In this document: positions 16,924 through 25,865 of the stretch, one piece after another | Numbering within the stretch: the first letter of the stretch is position 1 | Layout: each line of letters opens with the position of its first letter | Origin: Marinobacter vinifirmus | GTDB taxonomy: Bacteria; Pseudomonadota; Gammaproteobacteria; Pseudomonadales; Oleiphilaceae | Length of the DNA: 64,000 nt | Reading direction: 5' to 3' | Assembly: GCF_002258215.1 (NCBI RefSeq) | Contig: NZ_NEFY01000001.1 | Coordinates: forward strand, 62,001 to 126,000 | Notes under the pieces: model-generated | What the model was told of the DNA's origin: nothing | Databases searched by the model: none | What the model saw: the letters and a program-made list of their open reading frames with translations, nothing else | Program-made: the position numbers and the translations under genes

Positions 16924-18945
16924 ATGCGTCGTCCTATTCTGGCCTCCGCCATCGCATTAGCCAGTACCGGAACGGTTGTTGCCCAGCCGGCCCCGGTTGA
17001 GTTGGGTGAAATTGTTGTTACAGCATCGGGGTTTGAGCAGAACATTTCCGATGCACCGGCGAGTATTTCAGTGATCTCCAATGATGAACTGGCCAAGAAA
17101 TCCTACAAAAGCATTGTCGACGCGGTGAATAACATCCCGGGTGTGTACGTCACCGGTGGTGGCGGGGCACAGGACATCAGCATCCGGGGCATGGACGACA
17201 GCTACACGCTGTACCTGGTGGACGGTCGGCCAGTGTCTGCCGGTCGCTCGGTAAACACCAATGGCCAGGATGGTGGCAAGCAGATTGCCCTGCCGCCAAT
17301 TTCAATGATCGAGCGGGTGGAAGTGATCCGCGGGCCCATGTCTTCACTCTATGGCTCTGAGGCCATGGGCGGTGTCATCAACATCATCACCCGTAAAAAC
17401 CGGGGTGAGTGGGCTGGCACTATATCCTCCGAATACACCCAGTCTTTCAACGATGTGAGCAACGACAGCAAGCAAACCAGCCTGTTTGCCGGTGGTGCGT
17501 TGGTCGAAGGTTTGCTGAGTGCCGAGGTTAATGCCTCCTGGTCGGGTGACGATGAAAGCGATTTCGCCGGCGCCGACGATTCCGCCAGAAGTACCCCGGA
17601 AAGCAAGCGTACGATGGGCGGAGCCAAGCTGATTTTCACTCCGGATAACCAAAACGAATTTGCCCTGAGCTATGACAGCTCCCGCCTGGAAGAAACCAGC
17701 ACTCCGGGCAAAAGCGTGGCCCTGGATGAAACCGGGTCAACCTACATCTACGACAAAGACGTTTACGTGCTCTCCCACGCCGGTAACTACGGTAACTGGA
17801 TGACCAGGAGCTTTGTTCAGCACGATCTTTCCGAACGGGTGCAGGACCAGACCAAGAAAGAGCAGGTGTCGATGCTGGATACCCAGGCAACACGGTTCTG
17901 GGGTGATCACGTGGTTACCGTGGGTGGCCAGTACAAGCAGGAGAAGCTGACGGATGAAACCAACGGTTTGCTCACCTCCAATATCCCGGGTGCCGTGCGC
18001 AGTGTTGACCGCTGGATTGCCGCTGTTTACTCGGAAGTGGAGTGGGGCCTGACCGACGACTTCTCGGTGACCACCGGCCTTCGTTACAACGACGACGAAC
18101 TGTTCGGCGGCGAGTTCTCACCCCGGGTCTATGCGCTTTACGACCTGACGCCTGAGCTGACCCTGAAAGGCGGCGTGTCGACCGGCTATCGCCAGCCCGG
18201 GCTGGCGGATGTCACGGAAGGGTTTGGCCGTGGCACCGGTGGTGGTGGCTCGCCTGCACCTCATCCCCGAGCGCTGATCATCGGCAACCCGGATCTCGAC
18301 CCCGAGTCCAGTATCAGCTATGAGGCCGGTATGGTCTTCGACAGCCGGGCCATGGGCCTGAATGCGAGCATGATGCTGTTCCAGACCGATTTCAAAGACA
18401 AGATTGCGGAAGATCGCTTCTGCGAATCCCCGAACGGTGACGGGGATGATCCGGGCACCTGGACCTGTAGTTTTCAGGGTAATGACTATCTGTTCCTGAG
18501 TACTCGGGCCAACATCGACGAAGCCGAAATGCGCGGTATCGAGCTGACGCTCGACTACGACCTGACCGATTCGGTAACCCTCAGTTCCAGCTACACCTAC
18601 ACCGATTCCGAGCAGAAAACCGGTGAGTTCAAGGGTGAGCCCCTGAACAAGGTTCCCGAACACATGGCCAACGCTAACCTGGACTGGCAGGCCAGCGGCC
18701 GCCTGAACCTGTGGTTCCAGACTAACTATCGTGGCGAAACCAGCGACTTCCTTGGCCGCAGAGATATGGAGAGCGGAACGCCGGGTTACACGCTGATGGA
18801 TGTGGGCTTGTTGTACAGGCTGACGGATACCGCCCGGGTAACAGCGGGCCTGTACAACCTCGCCGATAAAGAAATTACCAACGATGACTATGGCGTGGTG
18901 CTGGATGGCCGCCGCCTGAACCTTGGCCTTGCGGTCGACTTCTAA
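16924..18945 (+). CDS. TonB-dependent siderophore receptor (FepA/IrgA-like)
   Basis: Outer-membrane receptor of 673 residues. A signal peptide (cleavage near VVAQPAP) precedes a TonB-box-like stretch (GEIVVTASG), the plug domain (residues about 40-155, with RGPMSSLYGSEAMGGVINII), and a 22-strand barrel ending in the C-terminal Phe (LGLAVDF). The long loops and overall pattern resemble catecholate receptors such as FepA and IrgA. AGGAG precedes the ATG, and a Fur-like site lies upstream. The next gene, a binding lipoprotein, starts 10 bases after the stop, so they are co-transcribed. Confidence 0.9.
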   Translation: MRRPILASAIALASTGTVVAQPAPVELGEIVVTASGFEQNISDAPASISVISNDELAKKSYKSIVDAVNNIPGVYVTGGGGAQDISIRGMDDSYTLYLVDGRPVSAGRSVNTNGQDGGKQIALPPISMIERVEVIRGPMSSLYGSEAMGGVINIITRKNRGEWAGTISSEYTQSFNDVSNDSKQTSLFAGGALVEGLLSAEVNASWSGDDESDFAGADDSARSTPESKRTMGGAKLIFTPDNQNEFALSYDSSRLEETSTPGKSVALDETGSTYIYDKDVYVLSHAGNYGNWMTRSFVQHDLSERVQDQTKKEQVSMLDTQATRFWGDHVVTVGGQYKQEKLTDETNGLLTSNIPGAVRSVDRWIAAVYSEVEWGLTDDFSVTTGLRYNDDELFGGEFSPRVYALYDLTPELTLKGGVSTGYRQPGLADVTEGFGRGTGGGGSPAPHPRALIIGNPDLDPESSISYEAGMVFDSRAMGLNASMMLFQTDFKDKIAEDRFCESPNGDGDDPGTWTCSFQGNDYLFLSTRANIDEAEMRGIELTLDYDLTDSVTLSSSYTYTDSEQKTGEFKGEPLNKVPEHMANANLDWQASGRLNLWFQTNYRGETSDFLGRRDMESGTPGYTLMDVGLLYRLTDTARVTAGLYNLADKEITNDDYGVVLDGRRLNLGLAVDF

Positions 18946-18955
18946 GGAGAATTGC

Positions 18956-19822
18956 ATGAACTCACTGAAACTCACCCTGGCCGGAGCCCTGGCAGGCCTT
19001 ACACTCGCGGGCTGTGCAACCACCGCTTCGGTTACCGGCCCGACGGTGGTCAGCTACGACCACGGTGCCCTGGACACGCTGCTGGAGCTGGGGCTGGAAG
19101 ATAAGGTCCTGGCCATTCCTCAGCAGGGGCTGCCGGACTACCTGGCTGATCTTGGGGCCAAACTGCCAGACGCCGGCAGCCTGAAAGAACCTGACCAGAA
19201 GCTGCTGGCAGACCTGCAACCGGGGCTGGTACTGATGACCGGTCGTCAGGGCGCTGAAGCACAGGTTTCGGCAGCAAAGGTTGCCCCTGTGCGCGATGTA
19301 ACCCTGGCCACAGGCGACTTCCGGGAGGCGGTAAACGCCAATGTAATCAACCTGGCGAGTTACTATGGCCTTAAAGAAACCGCAGGCCTCAAGCTGGGCG
19401 AGCTCTGGCAGCATGTGGGTGAACAGAAAGCGGAGCTGGCTGATGCCGGCACAGTTACCGTGGTTACCCACAACGATGGCAACTTTTCTTTGCGCAGCGA
19501 GCCCGCTGTTTATGAGCTGCTGGCGCTGACGCCGGCAATCGTTCCGGACTCTGTAGCGCCGGTTACGCGCGGCGAGCGCACCTTCTATCCGGTGAACGTC
19601 GAGACCCTGGCAGAGATGGCTCCGGATACCCTGCTGGTAGTGGATCGCAGCGCCGCGATCGGTGCTGAGCCGCTGCCGCAACAGGCACTGCAATCAGCCT
19701 TGAATGATGCCGGCGCCTCCACCCACGTTGTAGTGCTCAATCCCGGCCTTTGGTACCTCTCCGGCGGTGGCTTGCAGAGCGTACGCCTGCAGGTGGATGA
19801 GGTGGTCAGCGCCCTGCGCTGA
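18956..19822 (+). CDS. Siderophore-binding lipoprotein (FatB/YclQ-like)
   Basis: Second iron-complex binding protein of the locus, 288 residues. A lipoprotein signal (KLTLAGALAGLTLAGC, Cys20) precedes a two-lobed fold: VVSYDHGALDTLLELGLEDK opens lobe one and ADLQPGLVLMTGRQG closes it. This pattern is that of FatB, CeuE and YclQ proteins, which bind catecholate siderophores such as petrobactin. The ATG at 18956 has AAGGAG seven bases upstream. It has no dedicated permease beside it and probably feeds the FecCDE-like transporter nearby or one encoded elsewhere. A strong terminator follows. Confidence 0.85.
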   Translation: MNSLKLTLAGALAGLTLAGCATTASVTGPTVVSYDHGALDTLLELGLEDKVLAIPQQGLPDYLADLGAKLPDAGSLKEPDQKLLADLQPGLVLMTGRQGAEAQVSAAKVAPVRDVTLATGDFREAVNANVINLASYYGLKETAGLKLGELWQHVGEQKAELADAGTVTVVTHNDGNFSLRSEPAVYELLALTPAIVPDSVAPVTRGERTFYPVNVETLAEMAPDTLLVVDRSAAIGAEPLPQQALQSALNDAGASTHVVVLNPGLWYLSGGGLQSVRLQVDEVVSALR

Positions 19823-19839
19823 TGGGTTCGTAAAGGCAA

Positions 19840-19875
19840 AAAAGGGCCTGTCGGAGTGTTCCGGCAGGCCCTTTT
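19840..19875. terminator. Bidirectional rho-independent terminator
   Basis: A 15-base stem (19840-19854 with 19861-19875, one G-U pair) encloses a 6-base loop, with A-runs on the left and T-runs on the right. It sits between the convergent binding-lipoprotein and DUF2218 genes and can serve both. Confidence 0.85.
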
Positions 19876-19893
19876 GCGTGCTCTAAAACCGGA

Positions 19894-20193
19894 TTATTGT
19901 GCCGGCTGCCAACTGACAGTCAGTTGCTCACCGTCTTTCATCGCGGCGGCAAACCGTTCCAGATGTGAGCCAATCACCTGCTGCACCTTGCTGAGGTCTT
20001 CTGCCGTTGTTGCGACCGCTTTCAGTGTGAGCACGGAATCCCTGGCCTCGAGAAAGCAGGTGCCCATATCAAACTCGACTTTACCCTCGGTTTCAGTCCA
20101 CTCGACTTGGCGCTTGTGGCTGAAATGGCGGCACAGACGCGCCAGATAACGGGGTGCATTCGCGGACTCGATACGGGCTGTACTGGTGATCAT
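19894..20193 (-). CDS. DUF2218 domain protein
   Basis: Small cytoplasmic protein of 99 residues. The DUF2218 pattern is clear: TSTARIESANAPRYLARLCR near the start, HFSHKRQVEWTETEGKVEF, then a C-terminal helix LERFAAAMKDGEQLTVSWQ. The ATG at 20193 has AGGAG nine bases upstream; an ATG at 20256 would add 21 residues outside the domain. Members are often found beside siderophore or heme genes. A Fur-like site lies about 80 bases upstream, so iron control is likely. The biochemical role is unknown. Confidence 0.8.
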   Translation of the reverse strand: MITSTARIESANAPRYLARLCRHFSHKRQVEWTETEGKVEFDMGTCFLEARDSVLTLKAVATTAEDLSKVQQVIGSHLERFAAAMKDGEQLTVSWQPAQ

Positions 20194-20271
20194 CGTTTCT
20201 CGCTCCTGAAGAGTGTAGTGGCCTGCGGATCGCGGGATAGAAGGATGATTATCCATGATTCTTTCTGTATA

Positions 20272-20286
20272 TGAAACTCATTCTCA
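20272..20286. promoter_or_regulatory. Fur-box-like site upstream of the DUF2218 gene
   Basis: On the minus strand TGAGAATGAGTTTCA matches 11 of 14 positions of the 7-1-7 Fur consensus. It lies between the LysE-family stop and the DUF2218 start, on the promoter side of the latter. Confidence 0.5.
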
Positions 20287-20311
20287 TCAATGGTCTGTCA
20301 CCGATGGCGCA

Positions 20312-20932
20312 TCAGGCCCGTTTGAAGCTGGCCAGAGCCACCGCCGCAGTGACAAACAGGCCGCCGAATACGCGGTTCATCTGCCGCTGGCGTTTCGGTG
20401 TAGTCATAAACCGGAACAGCTGGCTTGCGAGCAGGGCGTAGCCCACCATCACCAGAATATCGACCAGGATGAGGGTTGCCCCCATGGTGGCCAACTGCTG
20501 CCCATGGGCCGCGCCGGCCACCAGGAATTGCGGGAACAGGGCGATCAGGAAAATCGTGGCTTTCGGGTTGGTTAGGTTCACCAGTGCGCCATTCCAGAAC
20601 TGCTGGCGGGGGCTGAAGCCGGACAGGTCTGCGCGGGTGGCTTCCACCGGTTGCTCCCGCCATTTCTGGATACCCAGCCAGATCAGATAGACCACGCCAA
20701 TCCACTTGATGACCATCAGGGCCGTGTTGGACGAAGCCACAATGGCGCCCAGGCCTGCGCCTACCAGCACAATCTGCACGCCATATCCGAACTGCTGGCC
20801 GGCAATGGTGGGTAAGGACTTACGTACACCATAACGCAGGCCGCTACTCATGGAGTTGACCGCGCCGGCACCGGGAGAAACACTGATCAGAAGGGCTGCG
20901 ACCAGAAATGTGAGCCACACAGTGAGTGTCAT
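20312..20932 (-). CDS. LysE/RhtB family amino-acid exporter
   Basis: Inner-membrane exporter of 206 residues with about six helices. The N-terminal signature VSPGAGAVNSMSSGLRYGVR is that of RhtB-type proteins, and NGALVNLTNPKATIFLIALF is the second conserved block. Relatives export homoserine, homoserine lactone or threonine; the substrate here is unknown. It is a single gene transcribed away from the ArfA-like gene. Confidence 0.88.
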   Translation of the reverse strand: MTLTVWLTFLVAALLISVSPGAGAVNSMSSGLRYGVRKSLPTIAGQQFGYGVQIVLVGAGLGAIVASSNTALMVIKWIGVVYLIWLGIQKWREQPVEATRADLSGFSPRQQFWNGALVNLTNPKATIFLIALFPQFLVAGAAHGQQLATMGATLILVDILVMVGYALLASQLFRFMTTPKRQRQMNRVFGGLFVTAAVALASFKRA

Positions 20933-20972
20933 TGCTTACGCTCGCGAAATTCAGGGGAGTGATATAATACGC

Positions 20973-20978
20973 GCCGTT
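20973..20978 (+). promoter_or_regulatory. Putative -10 box of the ArfA-like gene
   Basis: A perfect TATAAT lies 30 bases upstream of the start at 21008. The best -35 candidate is weak (TTCAGG at 20951-20956, spacing 16). Confidence 0.4.
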
Positions 20979-21007
20979 AGAACCGAGCCAAACGAGGAGA
21001 TACCGAG

Positions 21008-21163
21008 ATGGCCAGAAAAAAGGCGAAAGCCACACAGCACAGTGCCGTGCAGCGCGAACTGAGAACGCCAAAATACCAGATGCGGGTAGTTGAAGACAAA
21101 ACCAGGTACAAGCGCAGCCGGGACAAAAGTGTGCGGATGGAGGGCTTCCGCAAAGCCGCGTGA
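21008..21163 (+). CDS. arfA: Small basic protein, ArfA-like ribosome rescue factor
   Basis: A 51-residue, strongly basic protein (MARKKAKATQHSAVQRELRT at the start) with a good context: GAGGAG about six bases before the ATG and a perfect -10 box upstream. The central segment LRTPKYQMRVVEDKTRYKR resembles the ArfA core (helix, then P-x-F/Y-x-x-R-V and a Lys-rich tail), which recruits RF2 to stalled ribosomes lacking a stop codon. The exact KGKGSY motif of E. coli ArfA is not present, so the name is a moderate-confidence call. In E. coli the gene is itself cut inside the frame; I see no strong hairpin within this one. Too short for most gene finders. Confidence 0.55.
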   Translation: MARKKAKATQHSAVQRELRTPKYQMRVVEDKTRYKRSRDKSVRMEGFRKAA

Positions 21164-21212
21164 GCGTGGTTTTACGAAAGCCTTCCTTTCTGCCTGCCGG
21201 CTCCCGCGATAA

Positions 21213-21230
21213 CTGTCATAAAAGCTTCAT
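21213..21230 (+). promoter_or_regulatory. Candidate Pho box upstream of the ParA-like gene
   Basis: CTGTCAT-AAAA-GCTTCAT has the 7-4-7 layout of a PhoB site. The first half is perfect and the second matches five of seven. Only a single unit is present, about 70 bases before the gene, so this is tentative. Confidence 0.35.
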
Positions 21231-21298
21231 AGTTGCTGTCTTGGTGCCTGTTACCCTGTAATGTTTGGTAACAACGGATACAGCAGGAGCTCCCGTCC

Positions 21299-22057
21299 AT
21301 GAGAATCATCGCCTTCTACAGCCCCAAGGGTGGCGTAGGCAAAACCGCCGCCGCAGTGAATACCGCTTATCTCGCCAGCCGCGCCAACATCAGCACACTG
21401 CTTTGGGATCTTGACCCGCAAGGGGCTGCCAGTTTTTACCTGGCGGGTGCGGAGGTCGTCAAAGGCCGTAAGCTGTCCAAGCTGTTAGAAGGCAAATCCC
21501 CCATTGCCCGCTTTATCCACGAAGACGTCTACCCCAATCTCGACTTTATCCCCGCCCACAGCAGCTTTCGCAACTTCGATATCAAGCTTGAGCACGAGGA
21601 AGGGCACAACGTTCTGAAAGATCTGCTGGCTCCGCTTTCCGAAGACACCAGCCTGGTGGTTCTGGACTGCCCGCCCACACTCTCGCGCCTGACCGAACAG
21701 GTGCTGGAAATGGCCGACAAGGTGTATGTGCCAATGGTGCCTACCTGGTTGTCCCTCAACAGCTGGAACCAGTTACGGGAGTTTGTGAAAGACAAAAAGC
21801 TGGGTAACAAGAAACTCCGGCCGTTTTTCTCCATGGTCGACCGTCGCAAGAACCTGCACCGGGAGATACTGGGTCAGTCTGCGGAGTTGCTTGGCGCGCC
21901 GGTCAATGTGGCTGTTCCCTACGCAAGTGTTGTCGAGCGAATGGGAGAAGAGGGCAAGCCGCTGGAAGTACTGGCGCCCTTAAGCCCGGCAGCCCATGCT
22001 TTTCGAACATTATGGCAGGATATAAAAGTTGACCTGGGATTTCCCAACCCCAGGTAA
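21299..22057 (+). CDS. ParA family ATPase (orphan)
   Basis: Soluble P-loop ATPase of 252 residues. The deviant Walker A motif SPKGGVGKTAAAVN, Walker A' LLWDLDPQGAAS and Walker B VVLDCPP are those of the ParA/MinD group. No parB gene or parS-like palindrome is near, so this is an orphan member, not a chromosome-partition pair. AGGAG lies nine bases upstream. Orphan ParA proteins position various cargoes; no cargo is indicated here. Confidence 0.85.
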   Translation: MRIIAFYSPKGGVGKTAAAVNTAYLASRANISTLLWDLDPQGAASFYLAGAEVVKGRKLSKLLEGKSPIARFIHEDVYPNLDFIPAHSSFRNFDIKLEHEEGHNVLKDLLAPLSEDTSLVVLDCPPTLSRLTEQVLEMADKVYVPMVPTWLSLNSWNQLREFVKDKKLGNKKLRPFFSMVDRRKNLHREILGQSAELLGAPVNVAVPYASVVERMGEEGKPLEVLAPLSPAAHAFRTLWQDIKVDLGFPNPR

Positions 22058-22272
22058 CCGGACGTAAGCAAGCGAGGTTATTGACTGTGCAGCTGCCTGG
22101 CGTTTGATTGTAAAAGTCAGTCAAATAATCATGTTTTTTGCCTTGGGTCAGATTTGTACTCGTTCAGTCACTCCGTTAGTGATCTCTATCGGCGCCCGAC
22201 CAGTAACATCATCGTGAGACTCGAATACCCCCAAGCTGCAGCTGGACAGCATTTTCCGGTGAGGTTGTTTTA

Positions 22273-25200
22273 GTGTTGGCTGAACGTTTTAGCATTGTTC
22301 CCTGGAACTCCAGTTTCGATATCGGTATTGAGGTGATCGACGAGCAACACCATCAGTTGGTTGCGTTACTGAACGATCTTGCCTCCCAATATGTCCATGG
22401 TGTGGACCTCGCCCGCGCTCATCGTGTGGTGGAGGGCCTGATTGACTATGCCGCCTATCACTTTGAGACGGAGGAGGCGATCTGGGCGGAAGCTCTGGTT
22501 GATGACCCCTGGTTTAAGGCCCATTGTCGGGGCCATTCCGGCTTTGTAGAGAAAGTCCGGCACTTTCAGCAGGGGCTGGATGAGCACAACCTTGAGAGCG
22601 TGCTCCACGAAATGCTTTCCTTCCTGACCGGCTGGCTGGCGCATCATATTTTGTATGAAGACAAACGCTTGTCAGTAGTGGTGCTTGCCGCCCGGGAAGG
22701 CAAGGATTCCGAAGCGGGCAAGCAGGCAGCCCAGAAAGCCCTGACCGGGCAGGCGTCCAGCCTGATTCAGAGCGTGCTTTCCATGTACAAGCAGCTTTCC
22801 AGCCGCACCTTGTCGCTGGAGCGGGAATCGATTGCCCGTGAAAAAGCCGAACGTGAGTTGAGAAAGCAGCAAAACCGCTGGGAAGCGGTTCTGGGCGCCA
22901 ATAATGACATTTTCTGGGAATGGGACTTGTCTGAACTGGACCTGTCTGAGCCCGACAGCTGGCTGCCTTCCATCGAAGTGCTGATCGGCAACCGCCTGAC
23001 TATTCTGGCTGAAGACTGGCCGGCACTTCGAACCGACCTGGCCGCCCATATTAATAACGAGACCGAAAATTTCAGCCATCAGCACCGCCTGGTCGATGAG
23101 GGTGGGAGTGTTCACTGGGTTATAGCCCGGGGGAAAATCACTGAAACGGATGCAGCGGGCCGGCCCCTGAAAATGGTGGGCACGCAGACCGATATTACCG
23201 AGAGAAAGCTGGCAGAACTCCGGTTGCAGCGTGAGCGCGACACCCGCTCGATCATCAGTGAGTTTGCCGCCGATTTCATGGCGTCTTCACTGGGGGACTT
23301 TGATACTGCCATTGAACGCTCCCTCAAGCATGCCGGTGAATACATGCATGCTGACAGAATCTACGTGTTTCTGATTCAGGAAAACGGCGAATACATGAGC
23401 AACACGCACGAATGGTGCGCGCCAGGGATCAGTCCGGAAATTGCCAATCTTCAGAATATTCCCGTGGACTCCACGCCCTGGTGGTGGGAGCAGTTGCAGA
23501 GTGTGGGCCATGTTCTGGTTCCGTCTGTCAGAGAGATGCCTCCCGCGGCTCAGACAGAAAAGGACATTCTGGAAGCTCAGGGCATCCATTCGGTGTGCGT
23601 CTACCCATTGTACCGGGGCAGCGAGCTGGTCGGATTTCTGGGTAATGATGCCGTGATGTCGCCGGGTAAATGGGGCGAAGAGGTCCTTGAGTTTCTCGGC
23701 CTGTTCAGTGATCTGCTGAGTATTTCGCTGGAGCATCGTCAGCTGCACATCAATCGTACCGAGGCCCTGGCCCGGCTCGAACGTGCCGAACAACAGGCGC
23801 ATATTGGTCGTTGGAGTTTTGATATCAAGTCAGGCCGTGCTACCTGGTCAACGGAGGTGTACCGTATTTTTGAGCAGACTCCCGAGCAGTTTACTCCGGA
23901 TTATGAGGCTTACCTGAGGCTGGTTCATCCAGACGACCAGAAGGCGCTGATTGATGCGTATTCTGAGGCCAAAGTTAGTCTTGGTGACCTACAGGTTGAG
24001 CACAGACTGCTGCTACCGGATGCTAGGATCAAGCATGTCCAGCTTCTGGCTCAGATTGAACCCGACCCCGACGGTTGTGCTGGGCGCCTGGAGGGTACCG
24101 TTCAGGACATCACTGAACGGGCTCGCCATCAGGAAGAATTGAGGCGCCTGGCGTTTGAAGATCCCCTGACAGGCTTACCCAATCGCCGGGCAGCAGACTC
24201 TGCCCTCGAAGAGGCCATGGCGCTCAGCAAGGAACGCGGAAAGGGCCTTGCGCTGGCCATGATCGACCTGGACAACTTCCGGGAAGAAAACGAGGCGTAC
24301 GGTCCGGAGGTGGGGGATCGCCTGCTTCAGGTAATGGGCCAGCGACTCAGCGCCTTTTTTCCGGAGCCTGGCGCGGTATCACGGATTGGCGGGGATGAGT
24401 TTGTTGTTCTTATGGATGGGCCCGGGAGCAAAGACGACTATATTTCAAGGGTTCGTCAGTTGCTTCAGGTGGTCAATGAGACGGTGGTTATTGATGATGC
24501 TTGCATCCGGTTGTCTGCCAGTATTGGTATTGCGGAGTTTGCGCCATCTTCGGATGTGCTTCCGGACCAACTGTTCCGCCAGGCCCAGCAGGCTCTGTTT
24601 CAGGCCAAGCTGGATGGCAAGAATCGTTTCCACAGTTATGACCTGAGCTGGGAGCAAAGTGCGCAGGAACTCAGGGAGCAGCTGCACGAAATTCGGCAGG
24701 CGCTGCATGCCGGAGAGTTGGTTCTGTATTACCAGCCAAAGGTGAATATGGTCACCGGCACGATCGTGGGTGCAGAAGCGCTGCTGCGTTGGCTCAAACC
24801 TTCGGGCGAGCTGGTTCCGCCACTCCGGTTTTTACCAGTGCTGCAGGATCACCCGCTGGAAATTGAGGTGGGCGACTGGGTTATCCGAGAAGCGCTGCGC
24901 CAGATGGACCAGTGGCAGTCGGAAGGGCTTCATTTGCAGGTGAGTGTGAATGTCAGTGGCCAGCAATTGTTGGAGGATACGTTCGCCGACAAGCTGCGCT
25001 CGGCACTTGAGGATTTCCCCGAAGTTGCGCCTTCCGCCCTGCAGCTGGAAGTGCTGGAAAGCAGTGCCTTGCAGGACATGGGCAAAGTATCCAGAACCAT
25101 GCAGACGTGCCGTCAACTGGGTGTGAGCTTTGCCCTGGATGATTTCGGCACCGGATTTTCCTCTTTGGTGTATCTGAAACACCTGCCGGCGAGCGTGCTC

Positions 25201-25806
25201 AAGATAGATCAGGGATTCGTGCGCGGCATGCTCAGAAATACCGACGACCTGCCCATCATCGCGGGCGTGGTCAGTATGGCTCACGCATTTGGCCTACAGG
25301 TGATTGCGGAAGGCGTTGAGACAGTGCCGCACGGAGAACTGCTGTTAAAGCTGGGCTGCGAACAGGCTCAAGGCTACGGCATTGCCCGGCCAATGCCTGC
25401 TGGCGATCTGCCGGAATGGGTGGCTACCTGGCCGGGTGAGATTGCGTGGAAAGGGATCGTTCCGGTCGATAGCCACAAGGTGATGTTGCTGTCTGCCGAG
25501 ATTGAGCACCGCAACTGGGTAGCCAGCATGGCCAGCTGGCTGGCAACCGGTGAGGGCGCTCCGCCTGAACTGGATCATCGACTTTGCCGGCTGGGACAGT
25601 GGCTGGAACGGGAAACGGGCCATAAGGGTATCTGGTCTTCGGACTTTGCGCAGCTAACCCGACGGCATAGAAATCTTCACAACAGGGCAAGGGAGTTGGT
25701 CGTCAGCCACGGGCAGGGTGATTCCGTTCAGGCAGAGCGCTTGCTGGCGGAACTCGAAAGCGAAAGTGAAGAGCTGCTCAAAAGCCTTGGGCGGCTGATT
25801 AACTGA
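22273..25806 (+). CDS. Hemerythrin-PAS-GAF-PAS-GGDEF-EAL-CZB c-di-GMP protein
   Basis: Cytoplasmic multidomain sensor of 1177 residues starting at GTG (22273; GAGGT seven bases upstream). Residues about 8-135 are a bacteriohemerythrin with all ligands of the di-iron site: His26/27, HFETE at 63-67, HCRGH at 84-88, and HILYED at 125-130. Then PAS (about 200-312), GAF (320-495), PAS (500-620), a diguanylate cyclase domain with intact GGDEF (706-710) but no RxxD inhibitory site, and an EAL phosphodiesterase domain with AEALLRW and LDDFGTGFSS intact. The last 110 residues resemble the zinc-binding CZB domain (HRNW, CRLGQWLE, RHRNLH). No membrane helix. Both catalytic domains look competent; oxygen or redox input is inferred from the sensor domains. 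Confidence 0.9.
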   Translation: MLAERFSIVPWNSSFDIGIEVIDEQHHQLVALLNDLASQYVHGVDLARAHRVVEGLIDYAAYHFETEEAIWAEALVDDPWFKAHCRGHSGFVEKVRHFQQGLDEHNLESVLHEMLSFLTGWLAHHILYEDKRLSVVVLAAREGKDSEAGKQAAQKALTGQASSLIQSVLSMYKQLSSRTLSLERESIAREKAERELRKQQNRWEAVLGANNDIFWEWDLSELDLSEPDSWLPSIEVLIGNRLTILAEDWPALRTDLAAHINNETENFSHQHRLVDEGGSVHWVIARGKITETDAAGRPLKMVGTQTDITERKLAELRLQRERDTRSIISEFAADFMASSLGDFDTAIERSLKHAGEYMHADRIYVFLIQENGEYMSNTHEWCAPGISPEIANLQNIPVDSTPWWWEQLQSVGHVLVPSVREMPPAAQTEKDILEAQGIHSVCVYPLYRGSELVGFLGNDAVMSPGKWGEEVLEFLGLFSDLLSISLEHRQLHINRTEALARLERAEQQAHIGRWSFDIKSGRATWSTEVYRIFEQTPEQFTPDYEAYLRLVHPDDQKALIDAYSEAKVSLGDLQVEHRLLLPDARIKHVQLLAQIEPDPDGCAGRLEGTVQDITERARHQEELRRLAFEDPLTGLPNRRAADSALEEAMALSKERGKGLALAMIDLDNFREENEAYGPEVGDRLLQVMGQRLSAFFPEPGAVSRIGGDEFVVLMDGPGSKDDYISRVRQLLQVVNETVVIDDACIRLSASIGIAEFAPSSDVLPDQLFRQAQQALFQAKLDGKNRFHSYDLSWEQSAQELREQLHEIRQALHAGELVLYYQPKVNMVTGTIVGAEALLRWLKPSGELVPPLRFLPVLQDHPLEIEVGDWVIREALRQMDQWQSEGLHLQVSVNVSGQQLLEDTFADKLRSALEDFPEVAPSALQLEVLESSALQDMGKVSRTMQTCRQLGVSFALDDFGTGFSSLVYLKHLPASVLKIDQGFVRGMLRNTDDLPIIAGVVSMAHAFGLQVIAEGVETVPHGELLLKLGCEQAQGYGIARPMPAGDLPEWVATWPGEIAWKGIVPVDSHKVMLLSAEIEHRNWVASMASWLATGEGAPPELDHRLCRLGQWLERETGHKGIWSSDFAQLTRRHRNLHNRARELVVSHGQGDSVQAERLLAELESESEELLKSLGRLIN

Positions 25807-25865
25807 AGATCTCGGGCGCCATGGATGGTAAAGTCTCTCAACTTTTTAAGACCTCCGGAGGCCCG

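Noticed and set aside
22058..22272. Small RNA or sigma-54 promoter between parA and the GGDEF-EAL gene
   Set aside because: No terminator hairpin and no TGGCAC-N5-TTGC pattern is present.
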